This document shows positions 32,677-41,512 of a stretch of 64,000 bases of DNA, one piece after another. The stretch spans positions 377,001 through 441,000 of the forward strand of contig NZ_JPDS01000002.1 of NCBI RefSeq assembly GCF_000766795.1, written 5' to 3'. The notes beneath the pieces were generated by a model. It worked only from the letters and a program-made list of their open reading frames with translations. It made no database searches and had not been told where the DNA came from. The DNA comes from Polaribacter sp. Hel1_85. Its GTDB lineage: Bacteria; Bacteroidota; Bacteroidia; Flavobacteriales; Flavobacteriaceae. The number at the start of each line of letters is the position of its first letter. The first letter of the stretch is position 1. Made by a program: the position numbers and the translations under genes.

Positions 32677-33078
32677 CTATTCGATCTCTTGGCACAATTC
32701 TATAAGAACACCATTTGTAGATTTTGGATGTAAAAAAGCTACTAGTTTGTTGTCTGCACCTTTTTTTGGCGTTTCATTTAAAACAATAAAACCTTCTTTT
32801 TGAAGTCTTTTTATTTCTGCTTCTATATCATCAACAGCAAATGCAATATGATGAATTCCTTCTCCTTTTTTCTCTATAAATTTAGTTATTGGACTTTCTG
32901 CAGTTGTTCCTTCTAACAATTCAATCTTATTTGGCCCAGATTTAAAGAAAGATGTTTTTACTCCTTCAGAAAGAACTTCCTCAACTTTGTAATGAGGTTT
33001 TCCGAAAAGTGACGCAAATAACTCATTTGATTTTTCTAAATCTTTTACAGCAATACCTATATGCTCAATTTTTTTCAT
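32677..33078 (-). CDS. Methylmalonyl-CoA epimerase
   Basis: A 133-residue glyoxalase/VOC-fold enzyme that interconverts methylmalonyl-CoA epimers in propionate metabolism. Metal ligands are expected at His6 (IEHIGIAVKDL), His76/77 (GEGIHHIAFAV) and Glu127 (VLIELCQ); DNKLVAFLHPKSTNGVLIE is typical. The frame is open nine codons further up, to 33105, but that region is the terminator hairpin of the preceding gene, so I place the start at MKKIEHIG. Confidence 0.94.
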   Translation of the reverse strand: MKKIEHIGIAVKDLEKSNELFASLFGKPHYKVEEVLSEGVKTSFFKSGPNKIELLEGTTAESPITKFIEKKGEGIHHIAFAVDDIEAEIKRLQKEGFIVLNETPKKGADNKLVAFLHPKSTNGVLIELCQEIE

Positions 33079-33092
33079 GCTGTAAAAATAAG

Positions 33093-33121
33093 AAAAACGC
33101 TTCAATTTAAATTGAAGCGTC
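33093..33121 (-). terminator. Terminator of the 33150-33629 gene
   Basis: ACGCTTCAATTT / AAATTGAAGCGT perfect 12-bp stem with no unpaired loop bases, followed on the minus strand by a T-rich stretch. It lies just before the epimerase start. Confidence 0.85.
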
Positions 33122-33149
33122 TTTCATTATCAACAAATAATTATACAAT

Positions 33150-33629
33150 CTAATTTTCGTATCCGAATTTATTATAATCTTCAATATTTAACTTTTCTAC
33201 TTTTAAATAAACATTTTTCATGATTAAATTTTCAGCATTAAAAACCTCTGCATTCAAAGATAAATTTTCGTTTTCCCTTAATAAAAGTGTAAGTGTTTTA
33301 TGTGATGATTTTATTGCATGAAAACAAGGAGTATTAATAGATATCTCTGCTTTCTCATCATGACTTTTACTATTAATTAACAATCCTAATTCTGTTTTTA
33401 CATCTTTATAAAAAGAGTAAATAGAGTTTTGATAAAAACCCCAAGATATTTTATAAACTCCATAAACAGCTATTTCTAATCGTTCACCATTCCAAGAAGA
33501 ATTAAAAATAACTCTCTCTTTTTTTGAATAAAAATTCACAATACCACTAGTAGTTAATTCTTTTAATTCTTCATTTAAATTAAAACTACTCATGCTTTTA
33601 ACTGACTTTTCTAAAACATTGGTTTTCAT
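33150..33629 (-). CDS. Hypothetical protein
   Basis: A 159-residue protein without signal peptide or membrane segments, with predicted beta strands (VNFYSKKERVIFNSSW, RLEIAVYGVYKISWGFY, LTLLLRENENLSLNAEVF). I do not recognise it. It is monocistronic: about 78 bp separates it from the DUF5689 gene upstream, and a strong terminator follows. Confidence 0.6.
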   Translation of the reverse strand: MKTNVLEKSVKSMSSFNLNEELKELTTSGIVNFYSKKERVIFNSSWNGERLEIAVYGVYKISWGFYQNSIYSFYKDVKTELGLLINSKSHDEKAEISINTPCFHAIKSSHKTLTLLLRENENLSLNAEVFNAENLIMKNVYLKVEKLNIEDYNKFGYEN

Positions 33630-33707
33630 ATAATTTTCTTTTTCTCAAAATTATATTTTATTAGAAATTTCTGAAAGAGGAAAAACACCTAAATATTTAT
33701 AAGGCTA

Positions 33708-35129
33708 TTATTTTGCATTAATTATTACATTATCTAACTCATAAGTTCCATCAAAATTTACATTTCCATTTCCTGTATACTTAAAAGCAATATATGCAGT
33801 ACCAGAATAATTTGACAAGTCTACATAAGTAGAATGCACCCAATTTTTAAAATTCTCTCCATCAGAAACAATTTTTGCTGGTAAAATATTCCAAGTTCCA
33901 ATATTTATATTGTTTTTATCTCCATCAAAATCTGTTGAAATGAGTACTTCTAATTCGCTGCCATTTGCAAAACTATTGGAAGTTTGAAAAGATAAAAATT
34001 CTTGAGAAGTTGTATCTAAATTAAAACTATCTGTAATTAACCATGTAATTGTGCTGTCATCATTAGAATTACTAGAACCAATTCTAGCAGCTTTACTTTG
34101 CGAATACGAATCTGTATACGACCTCCAAGATTTTGTTCCAACTTCTCTATAATTAATCCAATTTGTAACAGATATATCTCCAGATTGATCGTCGAAATTT
34201 TCTTCTAATAAAATTGTTGTAAAATCTTCTATTGGTAAAGGAGAACATCTTTCATCACTCATATCAACATCATTGGTATCATTTAAAGTTAATACAATAA
34301 AATTTCCTCCAAAATCTTTAGAAACGATTGCATTTATACTTCCTGCTTTTTCTGGTAAAGTTTCGTTTGCAAAACGAGAAAAAGAACTCGTTTCTAATAA
34401 CAACTCATCGTAACCCAAACCTAAACAAGTTTGAATTTTTCGTTGGGTATCAAAATCTTCTTTTGGATCAACATAAGATTTACCAAGTAAATTAGGTTCG
34501 AAAAAAACATTTTCTAGCGTTATAAAAGTCCCAATATAACTGTCATTTACTGAAGCAAAGTCAACAACTTTTGGTGTAATTTCTTTAGTGATTTCTGACC
34601 TATAAATATGATTTGGTATTTGATTTACAGTAATATTATCAACTTCTGTTGCATCTGTAGACTTTACTTTTCCACCGATTGTTATTATTCCGTCACCAGA
34701 ATTTGATTCACCTATATACAACCCTTTTAAACGAATGTAAATCTCTCTACCAACATTAAACTTGTTATAACTATTGCTTAAATTAAGTGAAATTTTTATT
34801 CCCGCAGTTGGATTTTCTGGAGTATCTTGCATATAAAATTCTTTGTAAAAATTTCCTGATTTATCAGAAGAAACTACATATCCTTTTACAACAATATTAG
34901 ATGTAATTTCTACCGGATTATTGCCAGTTATATATAATTGTTTTAATTCTTTTATTTTTTTATCCTGAAGTAATTCTGATTTAATACTGTCTAAAATTTT
35001 AACTACATCTTCATTTTCTTCCACTCCTAAACTTTCTGGAATTGTAAAATCTCCTTCTTCTACACACATAATAAAAGAAGTACTCACTAAAATGAGTAGT
35101 ATTAAATTGTATATTTTATTTGTTTTCAT
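33708..35129 (-). CDS. DUF5689 lipoprotein with C-terminal jelly-roll domain
   Basis: A 473-residue lipoprotein (lipobox IMC, Cys near 22). Residues about 50-290 match DUF5689, an OB-like domain family (VKGYVVSSDKSGNFYKEFYMQD, YIRLKGLYIGESNSGDGIITIGG). The C-terminal part (about 305-473) is a choice-of-anchor J-like jelly roll (LLEENFDDQSG, SWRSYTDSYSQSKAARIGSS, GTAYIAFKYTGNGN). It lies 25 bp after the TonB receptor and near a secreted EEP-family enzyme; the trio probably binds and imports a nutrient at the cell surface. Confidence 0.85.
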   Translation of the reverse strand: MKTNKIYNLILLILVSTSFIMCVEEGDFTIPESLGVEENEDVVKILDSIKSELLQDKKIKELKQLYITGNNPVEITSNIVVKGYVVSSDKSGNFYKEFYMQDTPENPTAGIKISLNLSNSYNKFNVGREIYIRLKGLYIGESNSGDGIITIGGKVKSTDATEVDNITVNQIPNHIYRSEITKEITPKVVDFASVNDSYIGTFITLENVFFEPNLLGKSYVDPKEDFDTQRKIQTCLGLGYDELLLETSSFSRFANETLPEKAGSINAIVSKDFGGNFIVLTLNDTNDVDMSDERCSPLPIEDFTTILLEENFDDQSGDISVTNWINYREVGTKSWRSYTDSYSQSKAARIGSSNSNDDSTITWLITDSFNLDTTSQEFLSFQTSNSFANGSELEVLISTDFDGDKNNINIGTWNILPAKIVSDGENFKNWVHSTYVDLSNYSGTAYIAFKYTGNGNVNFDGTYELDNVIINAK

Positions 35130-35154
35130 TTTCTCTTTTTTTTTAAAATTTTTA

Positions 35155-37911
35155 TTAAAAACTTACACTTACGTTCAAAAAATATGTTGTTCCTCTTCCA
35201 TACCAATACTTACTTCCAAAAACTGGTTTATCTAGAGATTTATCTTCTTTTAATTGTCTGTAGTTTGCATTTCTGCCTTGCTCAAATCCTCCTGATTTAT
35301 ACGTTTTATTCAATAAGTTATTTACAGTTGCAAATACACTTATATAATATTTATTAATTTTTAGAGACTTACCTGCAACAAGGTTTACAACTGAATAATC
35401 ATCAAACTTCTCTTGCTTTAAAAGTTCTTTTGCAATCGTTGTATCGTAATCCAAAAAAGGCAATCCATCATCATCTAAATAAAAATTCTTAGATCTATTT
35501 AATGGTGAAATATCTATAAATGTATTACTGAAAAAGTTTACGGTTGCTCCAAACCACCAATAATTTGGATCTCTGTATTCAAATCCAAAAGAATAGGCAT
35601 TTTGTGGTCCTGCAGCCAATTTATAATTCTTAAGATTAGCTTCTCCAAAATCTTTAGATCCATCTACAAAACCCGCTACTAAAGATTCGGTATCTGCTTC
35701 TGTGGTTAATTCTAAATTTGGATTATTATCATAGGTAAACTGACCAATAGATGCTGCTCCTTTTAGTTTAAATGTTGATGTTAGTTGTGCTTCTAATCCT
35801 AATTCTAAGCCCAAATGTTTTTTATCAATTCCTGAAAGAATTTCTTGTACAAAAGCAGTGTTATCTCCACCAACTCCATCAGCAAAATAAAACGAAATTT
35901 CTGTGGCATCTTTTATTGATGTATAATACGCTGTAACTTTTGATGTAATTATTGGATTTCTAAAAACATAGCTAATATCTGATGAAAGTGTTTTTTCACT
36001 TTGTAAATCAAACACTTCATTATTGTTTTCTCTAGAGTTTGAAAAAGTGTTTCTAATTGTTGGCGCATTCGTTAAATAGCCAACATTAACATCTACTAAA
36101 TGACGACCTGTAATTTTATAAGTCCCTCCAGTTTTAATACCATAATTTGTAAACTTTTGTTCTTTTGATTTCCCTAAAGATTTATCAGGAAAACCTCCAT
36201 TTTTATACAAACCTTCTCTTTGATGTGTTGTATTAGAAAAATTTACAGCTGTATAAAAATCAATTTTATTATAATTAAACTGAGCTTGTGCAAAAGCAGA
36301 AATAATCGTAGAATTTAAATTGAAATTATACTTGAACTTATCTCCAACACCAACTATTCTATTTGGATTTAATAGGTTATTTTGTTTTTCATTTTCAGTT
36401 GCTCCAAAAGGATCAATATCTAAATACCCTTTACCTCCTAACAAATCTATCACTTCTGCAAAATTTTGAGATTGCAATCGTTTTAACCCAACTTTACCAT
36501 TTAATAAAATATTATTATTTATTTCTTTACTTAAAATTGTATTTATAGAAAGTTGTTTATCATCATTTCTATCTTCATAAAGTACATAAGCATTCTCTAA
36601 ATTAGAACTTGCATTTATACTATTTGCATCAAAAATTCGAATCCAGTTTATTTGCCCATCATTTAAAAAGTTATTCTGAGCGTCATAAGCTTTTTCATAA
36701 TTATCATTTCTTAAAAAATAACTTGGTAATGTTTGATAGTAAGTAGGACTAGGGTTTGAACCTGCGTTATAATCAATTCTACTATTACCAATCTTACCAA
36801 ATTGATATGCAATATTTGTATTTATAGATGTCTTATCAGAAATATCCCAATAATGATTTAACATTATAATGGGCTCACTTACTTCTTTAATTCTTGAGTT
36901 TGTTTTTTTTCCGTTTAAAAAACCCCAATAATCATTATACTTTATTCCTTTTAAATCAAAAACTTCTTGTGTGTTTGGAGAAGATTTTCCTCTTCTGTTT
37001 GGTGTAAAAATTCCTGTAAAATTAATACTACTCTTATCCGTTAGTTTTTTCTCTATAGATGCAAAAAAGGAATTTGCACTGTAAGATGTAGCCTCATTAA
37101 AACCTTCATTTCCTGCTCTTCTACTTCCAGAAAAAGTAAAAGCCCAACCATTTTTTATGATTCCTGTAGCATGAGTAGCCATAACTCTATGTTGGTAACT
37201 TCTATTGGATGAAGAATAAGAAACTCGAGTTCCATATCTTTGTTCTGATGCTCTAGTATTCATGTTTTTTGAACCCAAAAGGCCACCAAAAGTAACATCT
37301 GAAGAACTTAAACCACTTCTAAACTCTTGATTTCTTAGCACATCATTCAAACCTCCCCAATTACTCCATTGAGCTCTACCATCATAAATTTTGTTCATTT
37401 CTATACCATTAATTAGCACCTTACCATTTGAAGAATCTAATCCTTTAACTCTAAAAAAAGAGGAACTAAATTCAAAAGCGGCAGTTCTAAGAAAAATATC
37501 CATTGATGATTGTAAAAGCCCAGAAATATTATCAGCAGAACTTACATCATCATTTAATTCATCATCTGTTATAGTAATCAAACTTAAATCTTGATCTTCA
37601 GAAATATCTTTAAAAAGTGAAATAATCCCTAAATCTAAAGTTTTATCGAAAAGTTCTAACGAGATATTTTGGGTTTCATAACCCTTAAAATTTACTTCTA
37701 AAAGATATTTACCTTGTGTAAGGTTTTTAAATAAAAAAGCGCCTTCTGAATCTGTAGTTTTGCTCAGAAGTGTGTTTTTAAATTTAACTAAAACTCCTTG
37801 GAGTGGTTTTTCAGAATCGTTGTCTACAACAATTCCTTTTACTATGTTTTGACTATTAAACCCAATAAACGGGGCTAATAGCAAACAAGTTGCCATAACA
37901 ATTTTTTTCAT
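35155..37911 (-). CDS. TonB-dependent receptor with carboxypeptidase-like N-domain
   Basis: A 918-residue outer-membrane receptor. After a signal peptide (cleavage near FNSQ) comes a carboxypeptidase-regulatory-like beta-sandwich (about 25-105: GIVVDNDSEKPLQGVLVKF, LPQGKYLLEVNFKGYETQ-like), then a plug (about 115-240) and a beta barrel ending in FLNVSVSF. The frame extends 12 codons further up but the signal peptide begins at MKKIVMATC, so I start it at 37911. The C-terminal aromatic signature is intact. Position with the DUF5689 lipoprotein and a divergent secreted phosphoesterase suggests uptake of phosphate-containing or nucleic-acid products. This is inference. Confidence 0.9.
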   Translation of the reverse strand: MKKIVMATCLLLAPFIGFNSQNIVKGIVVDNDSEKPLQGVLVKFKNTLLSKTTDSEGAFLFKNLTQGKYLLEVNFKGYETQNISLELFDKTLDLGIISLFKDISEDQDLSLITITDDELNDDVSSADNISGLLQSSMDIFLRTAAFEFSSSFFRVKGLDSSNGKVLINGIEMNKIYDGRAQWSNWGGLNDVLRNQEFRSGLSSSDVTFGGLLGSKNMNTRASEQRYGTRVSYSSSNRSYQHRVMATHATGIIKNGWAFTFSGSRRAGNEGFNEATSYSANSFFASIEKKLTDKSSINFTGIFTPNRRGKSSPNTQEVFDLKGIKYNDYWGFLNGKKTNSRIKEVSEPIIMLNHYWDISDKTSINTNIAYQFGKIGNSRIDYNAGSNPSPTYYQTLPSYFLRNDNYEKAYDAQNNFLNDGQINWIRIFDANSINASSNLENAYVLYEDRNDDKQLSINTILSKEINNNILLNGKVGLKRLQSQNFAEVIDLLGGKGYLDIDPFGATENEKQNNLLNPNRIVGVGDKFKYNFNLNSTIISAFAQAQFNYNKIDFYTAVNFSNTTHQREGLYKNGGFPDKSLGKSKEQKFTNYGIKTGGTYKITGRHLVDVNVGYLTNAPTIRNTFSNSRENNNEVFDLQSEKTLSSDISYVFRNPIITSKVTAYYTSIKDATEISFYFADGVGGDNTAFVQEILSGIDKKHLGLELGLEAQLTSTFKLKGAASIGQFTYDNNPNLELTTEADTESLVAGFVDGSKDFGEANLKNYKLAAGPQNAYSFGFEYRDPNYWWFGATVNFFSNTFIDISPLNRSKNFYLDDDGLPFLDYDTTIAKELLKQEKFDDYSVVNLVAGKSLKINKYYISVFATVNNLLNKTYKSGGFEQGRNANYRQLKEDKSLDKPVFGSKYWYGRGTTYFLNVSVSF

Positions 37912-38043
37912 AAAATAAATTTTTCTTTTTTCTAAATAGCACTTCAATTTAGTGAAAAAAAATTATATCATAGAATTTTGAAATTTCTTAACGTATAAAA
38001 TAGCTTTAATTTATTACTTTTACACGAACACAAAATCCCCAAA

Positions 38044-39099
38044 ATGAGTAAGAAAATATTTTTGCTTTTTATTTTTTCCTTTTCAATAACTTTAGGTTTT
38101 TCTCAGAAAAATGGAAAAAAATATAATATTAGAACTATCGCTTTTTATAATCTAGAAAACTTATTTGACACTATTAATGATGTTACTAAAGAAGATGAAA
38201 AAAGCCCAATAATGGAATTGAAGTTCAATAGATCTAAAGTTTATTGGGATAAAATTAATAAATTAGGAAGCACCCTTGCTCAAATTGGAGAAGAAAAAGC
38301 AAAAACAAGTCCTGCAATTATTGGTGTTTCTGAAATAGAAAATTTAAATGTTTTAGAAGATTTAGTAAAATCTAAGCATTTGGTAAAAAATGATTACGGA
38401 ATTATACATTACGATTCACCAGACAAAAGAGGAATAGATGTTGCTTTTTTATATCAAAAAAAGTACTTTAAACCAATTCATCATGAAGCTTTTAATCCAA
38501 ACATTTATAGGGATAACTTTAAAGTTTATACAAGAGACCAGCTTTTAGTTTCTGGTTATTTAGATGATGAATTGATACATGTAATTGTAAATCATTGGCC
38601 TTCTAGAAGAGGTGGTGAAGCTGCAAGTAGACCATCAAGAGAAAAAGCTGCTTATCAAAATTTAAAGATTATTAAGCAAGTTAGAACTCAGGATCCTAAT
38701 GCAAAAATTTTAATTATGGGAGATTTTAATGACGATCCTATAAATTCTAGCTTTAAAAATGTTTTAAAAACAAAAAGCAGGAAGAAAAATGTAAATGAAG
38801 GCGATTTATACAATCCTTATGAAGATATGTTTAGACGAGGTTTTAACACTCTAAAATACAGAGATAAAATAAACTTATTTGATATGATTTTCTTTACTTC
38901 ACCGCTGTTAGATAAAGGTGAAAAAGATTTTTCTACCTACAAAATGTACAAAGCAATGATCTTTAATAAACGCTTTTTAACAACTAAAAAAGGAAAATAT
39001 AAAGGATACCCTTTTAGAAGTTTTTCTAACGGAAACTACACAGGTGGTTATTCGGATCATTATCCTGTTTATATATATTTGATTAAAGAAAAACAATAG
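38044..39099 (+). CDS. Exported endonuclease/exonuclease/phosphatase (EEP) family protein
   Basis: A 351-residue exported enzyme (signal peptide ending near GFSQ). EEP-fold catalytic motifs are YNLENLFD (Asn/Glu near 35-42), GVSEIENL (Glu), NHWPSRRGG (His), MGDFNDDP (Asp/Asn) and YSDHYPV (Asp-His), all present. Members are secreted DNases or sugar/inositol phosphatases. It is divergent from the TonB receptor with a 132-bp gap, and is the likely extracellular enzyme feeding it; substrate not known. Confidence 0.9.
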   Translation: MSKKIFLLFIFSFSITLGFSQKNGKKYNIRTIAFYNLENLFDTINDVTKEDEKSPIMELKFNRSKVYWDKINKLGSTLAQIGEEKAKTSPAIIGVSEIENLNVLEDLVKSKHLVKNDYGIIHYDSPDKRGIDVAFLYQKKYFKPIHHEAFNPNIYRDNFKVYTRDQLLVSGYLDDELIHVIVNHWPSRRGGEAASRPSREKAAYQNLKIIKQVRTQDPNAKILIMGDFNDDPINSSFKNVLKTKSRKKNVNEGDLYNPYEDMFRRGFNTLKYRDKINLFDMIFFTSPLLDKGEKDFSTYKMYKAMIFNKRFLTTKKGKYKGYPFRSFSNGNYTGGYSDHYPVYIYLIKEKQ

Positions 39100-39192
39100 T
39101 CATCAACAGACTATAACAGGCATTTAGAGTAAAAGTTGGTTTTATTAAAATATAAGGTATAGATTTTTCAATTTAAAAACTTCTTAAAAAAA

Positions 39193-39227
39193 ACAAAACC
39201 CCACAACTTTTAAGTTGCGGGGTTTTT
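39193..39227. terminator. Terminator between EEP gene and rng
   Basis: AAAACCCCACAACTT / AAGTTGCGGGGTTTT stem with one A/G mismatch, then a T run; A and T tracts on both sides suit both convergent genes. Confidence 0.9.
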
Positions 39228-39260
39228 TGATAAAAAATTATTGCCTTTATATTATAAAAC

Positions 39261-40793
39261 TTAAGACTTTGGAGACTTAAATCTATAATATAAGTATGTG
39301 TAAGCGTCACGAGGTATAATTGTAATCCACTTTTTGTGTTTTAAATACCATTTAAAACGTATAGAATTTACTCCTTTTGTTAGATATGCAGCAATAAATG
39401 GATGTACATGTAATTGTACTTTTTTATTGTTTTTAGAGTTTGACATAAACTTCTCTAAATCTGCTTCTAATTTGTCTAATAAGACAATAGGAGCTTCTAC
39501 TTGTCCATTTAAATTTGGGTTGGCTTCGGTAGTTTTTATACTCAACTCTGGTCTTACCCTTTGTCTTGTAATTTGTACCAATCCAAATTTACTTGGAGGT
39601 AATATTTTGTGCTTTGTTCTATCTAAAGCCATTTGCTCTTTAAGATGCTGATACAGTTTATTTCTGTTTTCAGCCTTGTGCATATCAATAAAATCTACAA
39701 CTATAATTCCTCCCATATCACGCAGTTGTAACTGACGAGCTATTTCAGTAGCTGAAATTAGATTTACTTCTAATGCCGTATCTTCTTGAGAACCTGCTTT
39801 ATTAGAACGGTTTCCGCTATTAACATCAATAACGTGTAAAGCTTCAGTATGCTCTATAACTAAATAGGCACCTTTGCTCATAGAAACTGTTTTTCCAAAT
39901 GATGTTTTAATTTGTCTTTCTATTCCATATTTTTCAAAAATAGGAGTTTCAGATCTGTGTAATTTTACAATTTTTTCCTTTTCAGGATAAATTTCTTGCA
40001 AATACTCTTTAATTTCTATTTTCAAAGTTTCATCATTTGTTACAATACTAGTAAAAGACTCATTCATTACATCTCTTAAAATAGAAGATGCTCTGTTTAA
40101 CTCGCTTAAAATTTTTGTTGGAGTGTTTGTATTTGGTATACTTTTACACATTTTTACCCAACGTTCTAAAGAGTTTTGCAAGTCTTTATCTAATTCTGCG
40201 ACTTTTTTGCCTTCGGCAACAGTTCTTAAAATAACACCAAAACCTTTAGGTTTAATGCTTTTTGCTAATCTTTTTAAACGTTCTTTTTCTTTTGGGTCTG
40301 CTATTTTTTGAGAAACAGAAACTCGGTTAGAAAAAGGAACTAAAACCAAAAATCTACCTGCTATAGACAACTCCGAACTTAATCTAGGTCCTTTTGTAGA
40401 AATTGGTTCTTTTACTATCTGTACTAATAGGTTTTGTCCTGTTTTTAGTACATTGTTGATACTACCGTCTTTGTTAATGTCTTCTTCCTTACGGAAGTTT
40501 TTTAAAGTGAATTCTTTATACTTACCTGTGCTTACTTTCTTAATGAACGAATTTAATGAGTTTACTTGCGCTCCTAAATCATGATAATGTAAAAACCCAT
40601 CTTTTGGGTAACCTACATTTACAAAGGCTGCATTTAAACCAGTTAAAACTTTTCCTATTTTGGCTAAAAAAATATCGCCAACAGAAAATTTGTTACCAGT
40701 TGTTTCATTATTTAATTCAATAAGTTTTCCATCCCTTAATAAGGCAAAATCAATATCAGATGAATTTGAACGAATTATTAATTCTGTTTTCAT
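39261..40793 (-). CDS. Ribonuclease G/E family protein
   Basis: A 510-residue RNase E/G-type endoribonuclease for rRNA and mRNA processing. An S1-like domain lies at about 35-135 (GDIFLAKIGKVLTGLNAAFVN), then LSIAGRFLVLVP, and the DNase I-like catalytic core with IEHTEALHVIDVNSG and GGIIVVDFIDM, where Asp residues bind metal. After LVQITRQRVRP there is no CPxC zinc-link motif as in E. coli RNase E; a form without it is what I recall from Bacteroidota. The small basic-protein gene lies 148 bp upstream. Confidence 0.94.
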   Translation of the reverse strand: MKTELIIRSNSSDIDFALLRDGKLIELNNETTGNKFSVGDIFLAKIGKVLTGLNAAFVNVGYPKDGFLHYHDLGAQVNSLNSFIKKVSTGKYKEFTLKNFRKEEDINKDGSINNVLKTGQNLLVQIVKEPISTKGPRLSSELSIAGRFLVLVPFSNRVSVSQKIADPKEKERLKRLAKSIKPKGFGVILRTVAEGKKVAELDKDLQNSLERWVKMCKSIPNTNTPTKILSELNRASSILRDVMNESFTSIVTNDETLKIEIKEYLQEIYPEKEKIVKLHRSETPIFEKYGIERQIKTSFGKTVSMSKGAYLVIEHTEALHVIDVNSGNRSNKAGSQEDTALEVNLISATEIARQLQLRDMGGIIVVDFIDMHKAENRNKLYQHLKEQMALDRTKHKILPPSKFGLVQITRQRVRPELSIKTTEANPNLNGQVEAPIVLLDKLEADLEKFMSNSKNNKKVQLHVHPFIAAYLTKGVNSIRFKWYLKHKKWITIIPRDAYTYLYYRFKSPKS

Positions 40794-40923
40794 ACTGAAC
40801 TGGATTTAACACTACACATAATTGTGTAGATGGATTAATATTGTCAGGTATTTGAAATACCGTGCGAGGTTAGTTTAACCTCTTATGTCAATGAACTTTT
40901 TGTTTTTTCGCTAAACTATAAAC

Positions 40924-40951
40924 GAAAAAGTAAGCGGATGCTTACTTTTTC
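40924..40951 (-). terminator. Terminator overlapping the end of the 29-residue gene
   Basis: GAAAAAGTAAGC pairs with GCTTACTTTTTC over 12 bp with a GGAT loop. On the minus strand the first arm includes the last two lysine codons and the stop codon of the small gene. Confidence 0.85.
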
Positions 40952-41031
40952 TTGTGTCTATTTGCTCTAGCTCTTTTCTTTCTTTTGTGTGTAGAGATCT
41001 TAGCTCTCTTTCTTTTTTTACCACTTGGCAT
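40942..41031 (-). CDS. 29-residue very basic protein, probable ribosome-associated (THX-like)
   Basis: ATG at 41031 opens MPSGKKRKRAKISTHKRKKR and continues ARANRHKKK to TAA at 40944-40942. Eighteen of 29 residues are Lys or Arg. I recall almost the same 29-residue protein in many Bacteroidota genomes, usually unnamed or called 30S THX-like. It lies 49 bp after HU and, with no clear promoter of its own, is probably cotranscribed with it. The basic composition and constant length argue for a ribosomal or nucleoid role. It is too short for routine ORF calling. Confidence 0.85.
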   Translation of the reverse strand: MPSGKKRKRAKISTHKRKKRARANRHKKK

Positions 41032-41080
41032 AATGTTCTGTTGTTTATTAAACCTAATTAAGGTTTAGATTAATATTTTG

Positions 41081-41371
41081 TTATTTAACTACTACTTTAC
41101 TTTTTACTCCTTCAGTAAAGGTTTTAGCTGGTTTAAAAGCTGGAATGTTGTGTGCAGGAATCTTAATAGTAGTATTCTTAGAAATATTTCTACCTGTCTT
41201 TTCTGCTCTTGTTTTGATAATAAAACTACCAAAACCTCTTAAATAAACGTTATCGCCATTTTCTAATGCATCTTTAACTTCAGTCATGAATGCTTCTACA
41301 GTTGCTAATACATCTGTTTTTTCGATTCCTGATTTATCTGAAATTTTTGATACGATATCTGCTTTCGTCAT
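41081..41371 (-). CDS. HU family DNA-binding protein
   Basis: A 96-residue histone-like protein. MTKADIVSKISDKSG, the arm YLRGFGSFIIKTRAEKTGRN and the DNA-contact segment IPAHNIPAFKPAKTF identify it as HU. It bends DNA as a dimer and helps pack the nucleoid. Its promoter resembles that of rplU. The 29-residue basic protein gene follows. Confidence 0.96.
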   Translation of the reverse strand: MTKADIVSKISDKSGIEKTDVLATVEAFMTEVKDALENGDNVYLRGFGSFIIKTRAEKTGRNISKNTTIKIPAHNIPAFKPAKTFTEGVKSKVVVK

Positions 41372-41421
41372 GTCTCTATTTTTACTATTATTTTATTAAT
41401 TTAATTTCAAAAATGCGGATG

Positions 41422-41449
41422 CAAATATATGATAATTAATCAACTCCAA
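41422..41449 (-). promoter_or_regulatory. HU gene promoter
   Basis: On the minus strand TTG (41449-41447), 17 nt, TATATTTG (41429-41422), about 50 bp before the start codon. It is followed by GCATCCGCATTTTT, nearly the same as after the rplU promoter. Confidence 0.75.
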
Positions 41450-41512
41450 AAATAATAACACCTAAATTTATGTGAATTTTATAATGTAATATTGCAAATC
41501 TATTTTAAAAGG

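Noticed and set aside
35155..37911. SusC-type receptor of a polysaccharide utilisation locus
   Set aside because: No SusD homologue or glycoside hydrolase is adjacent; the partner is a DUF5689 lipoprotein and the nearby enzyme is of the EEP family.
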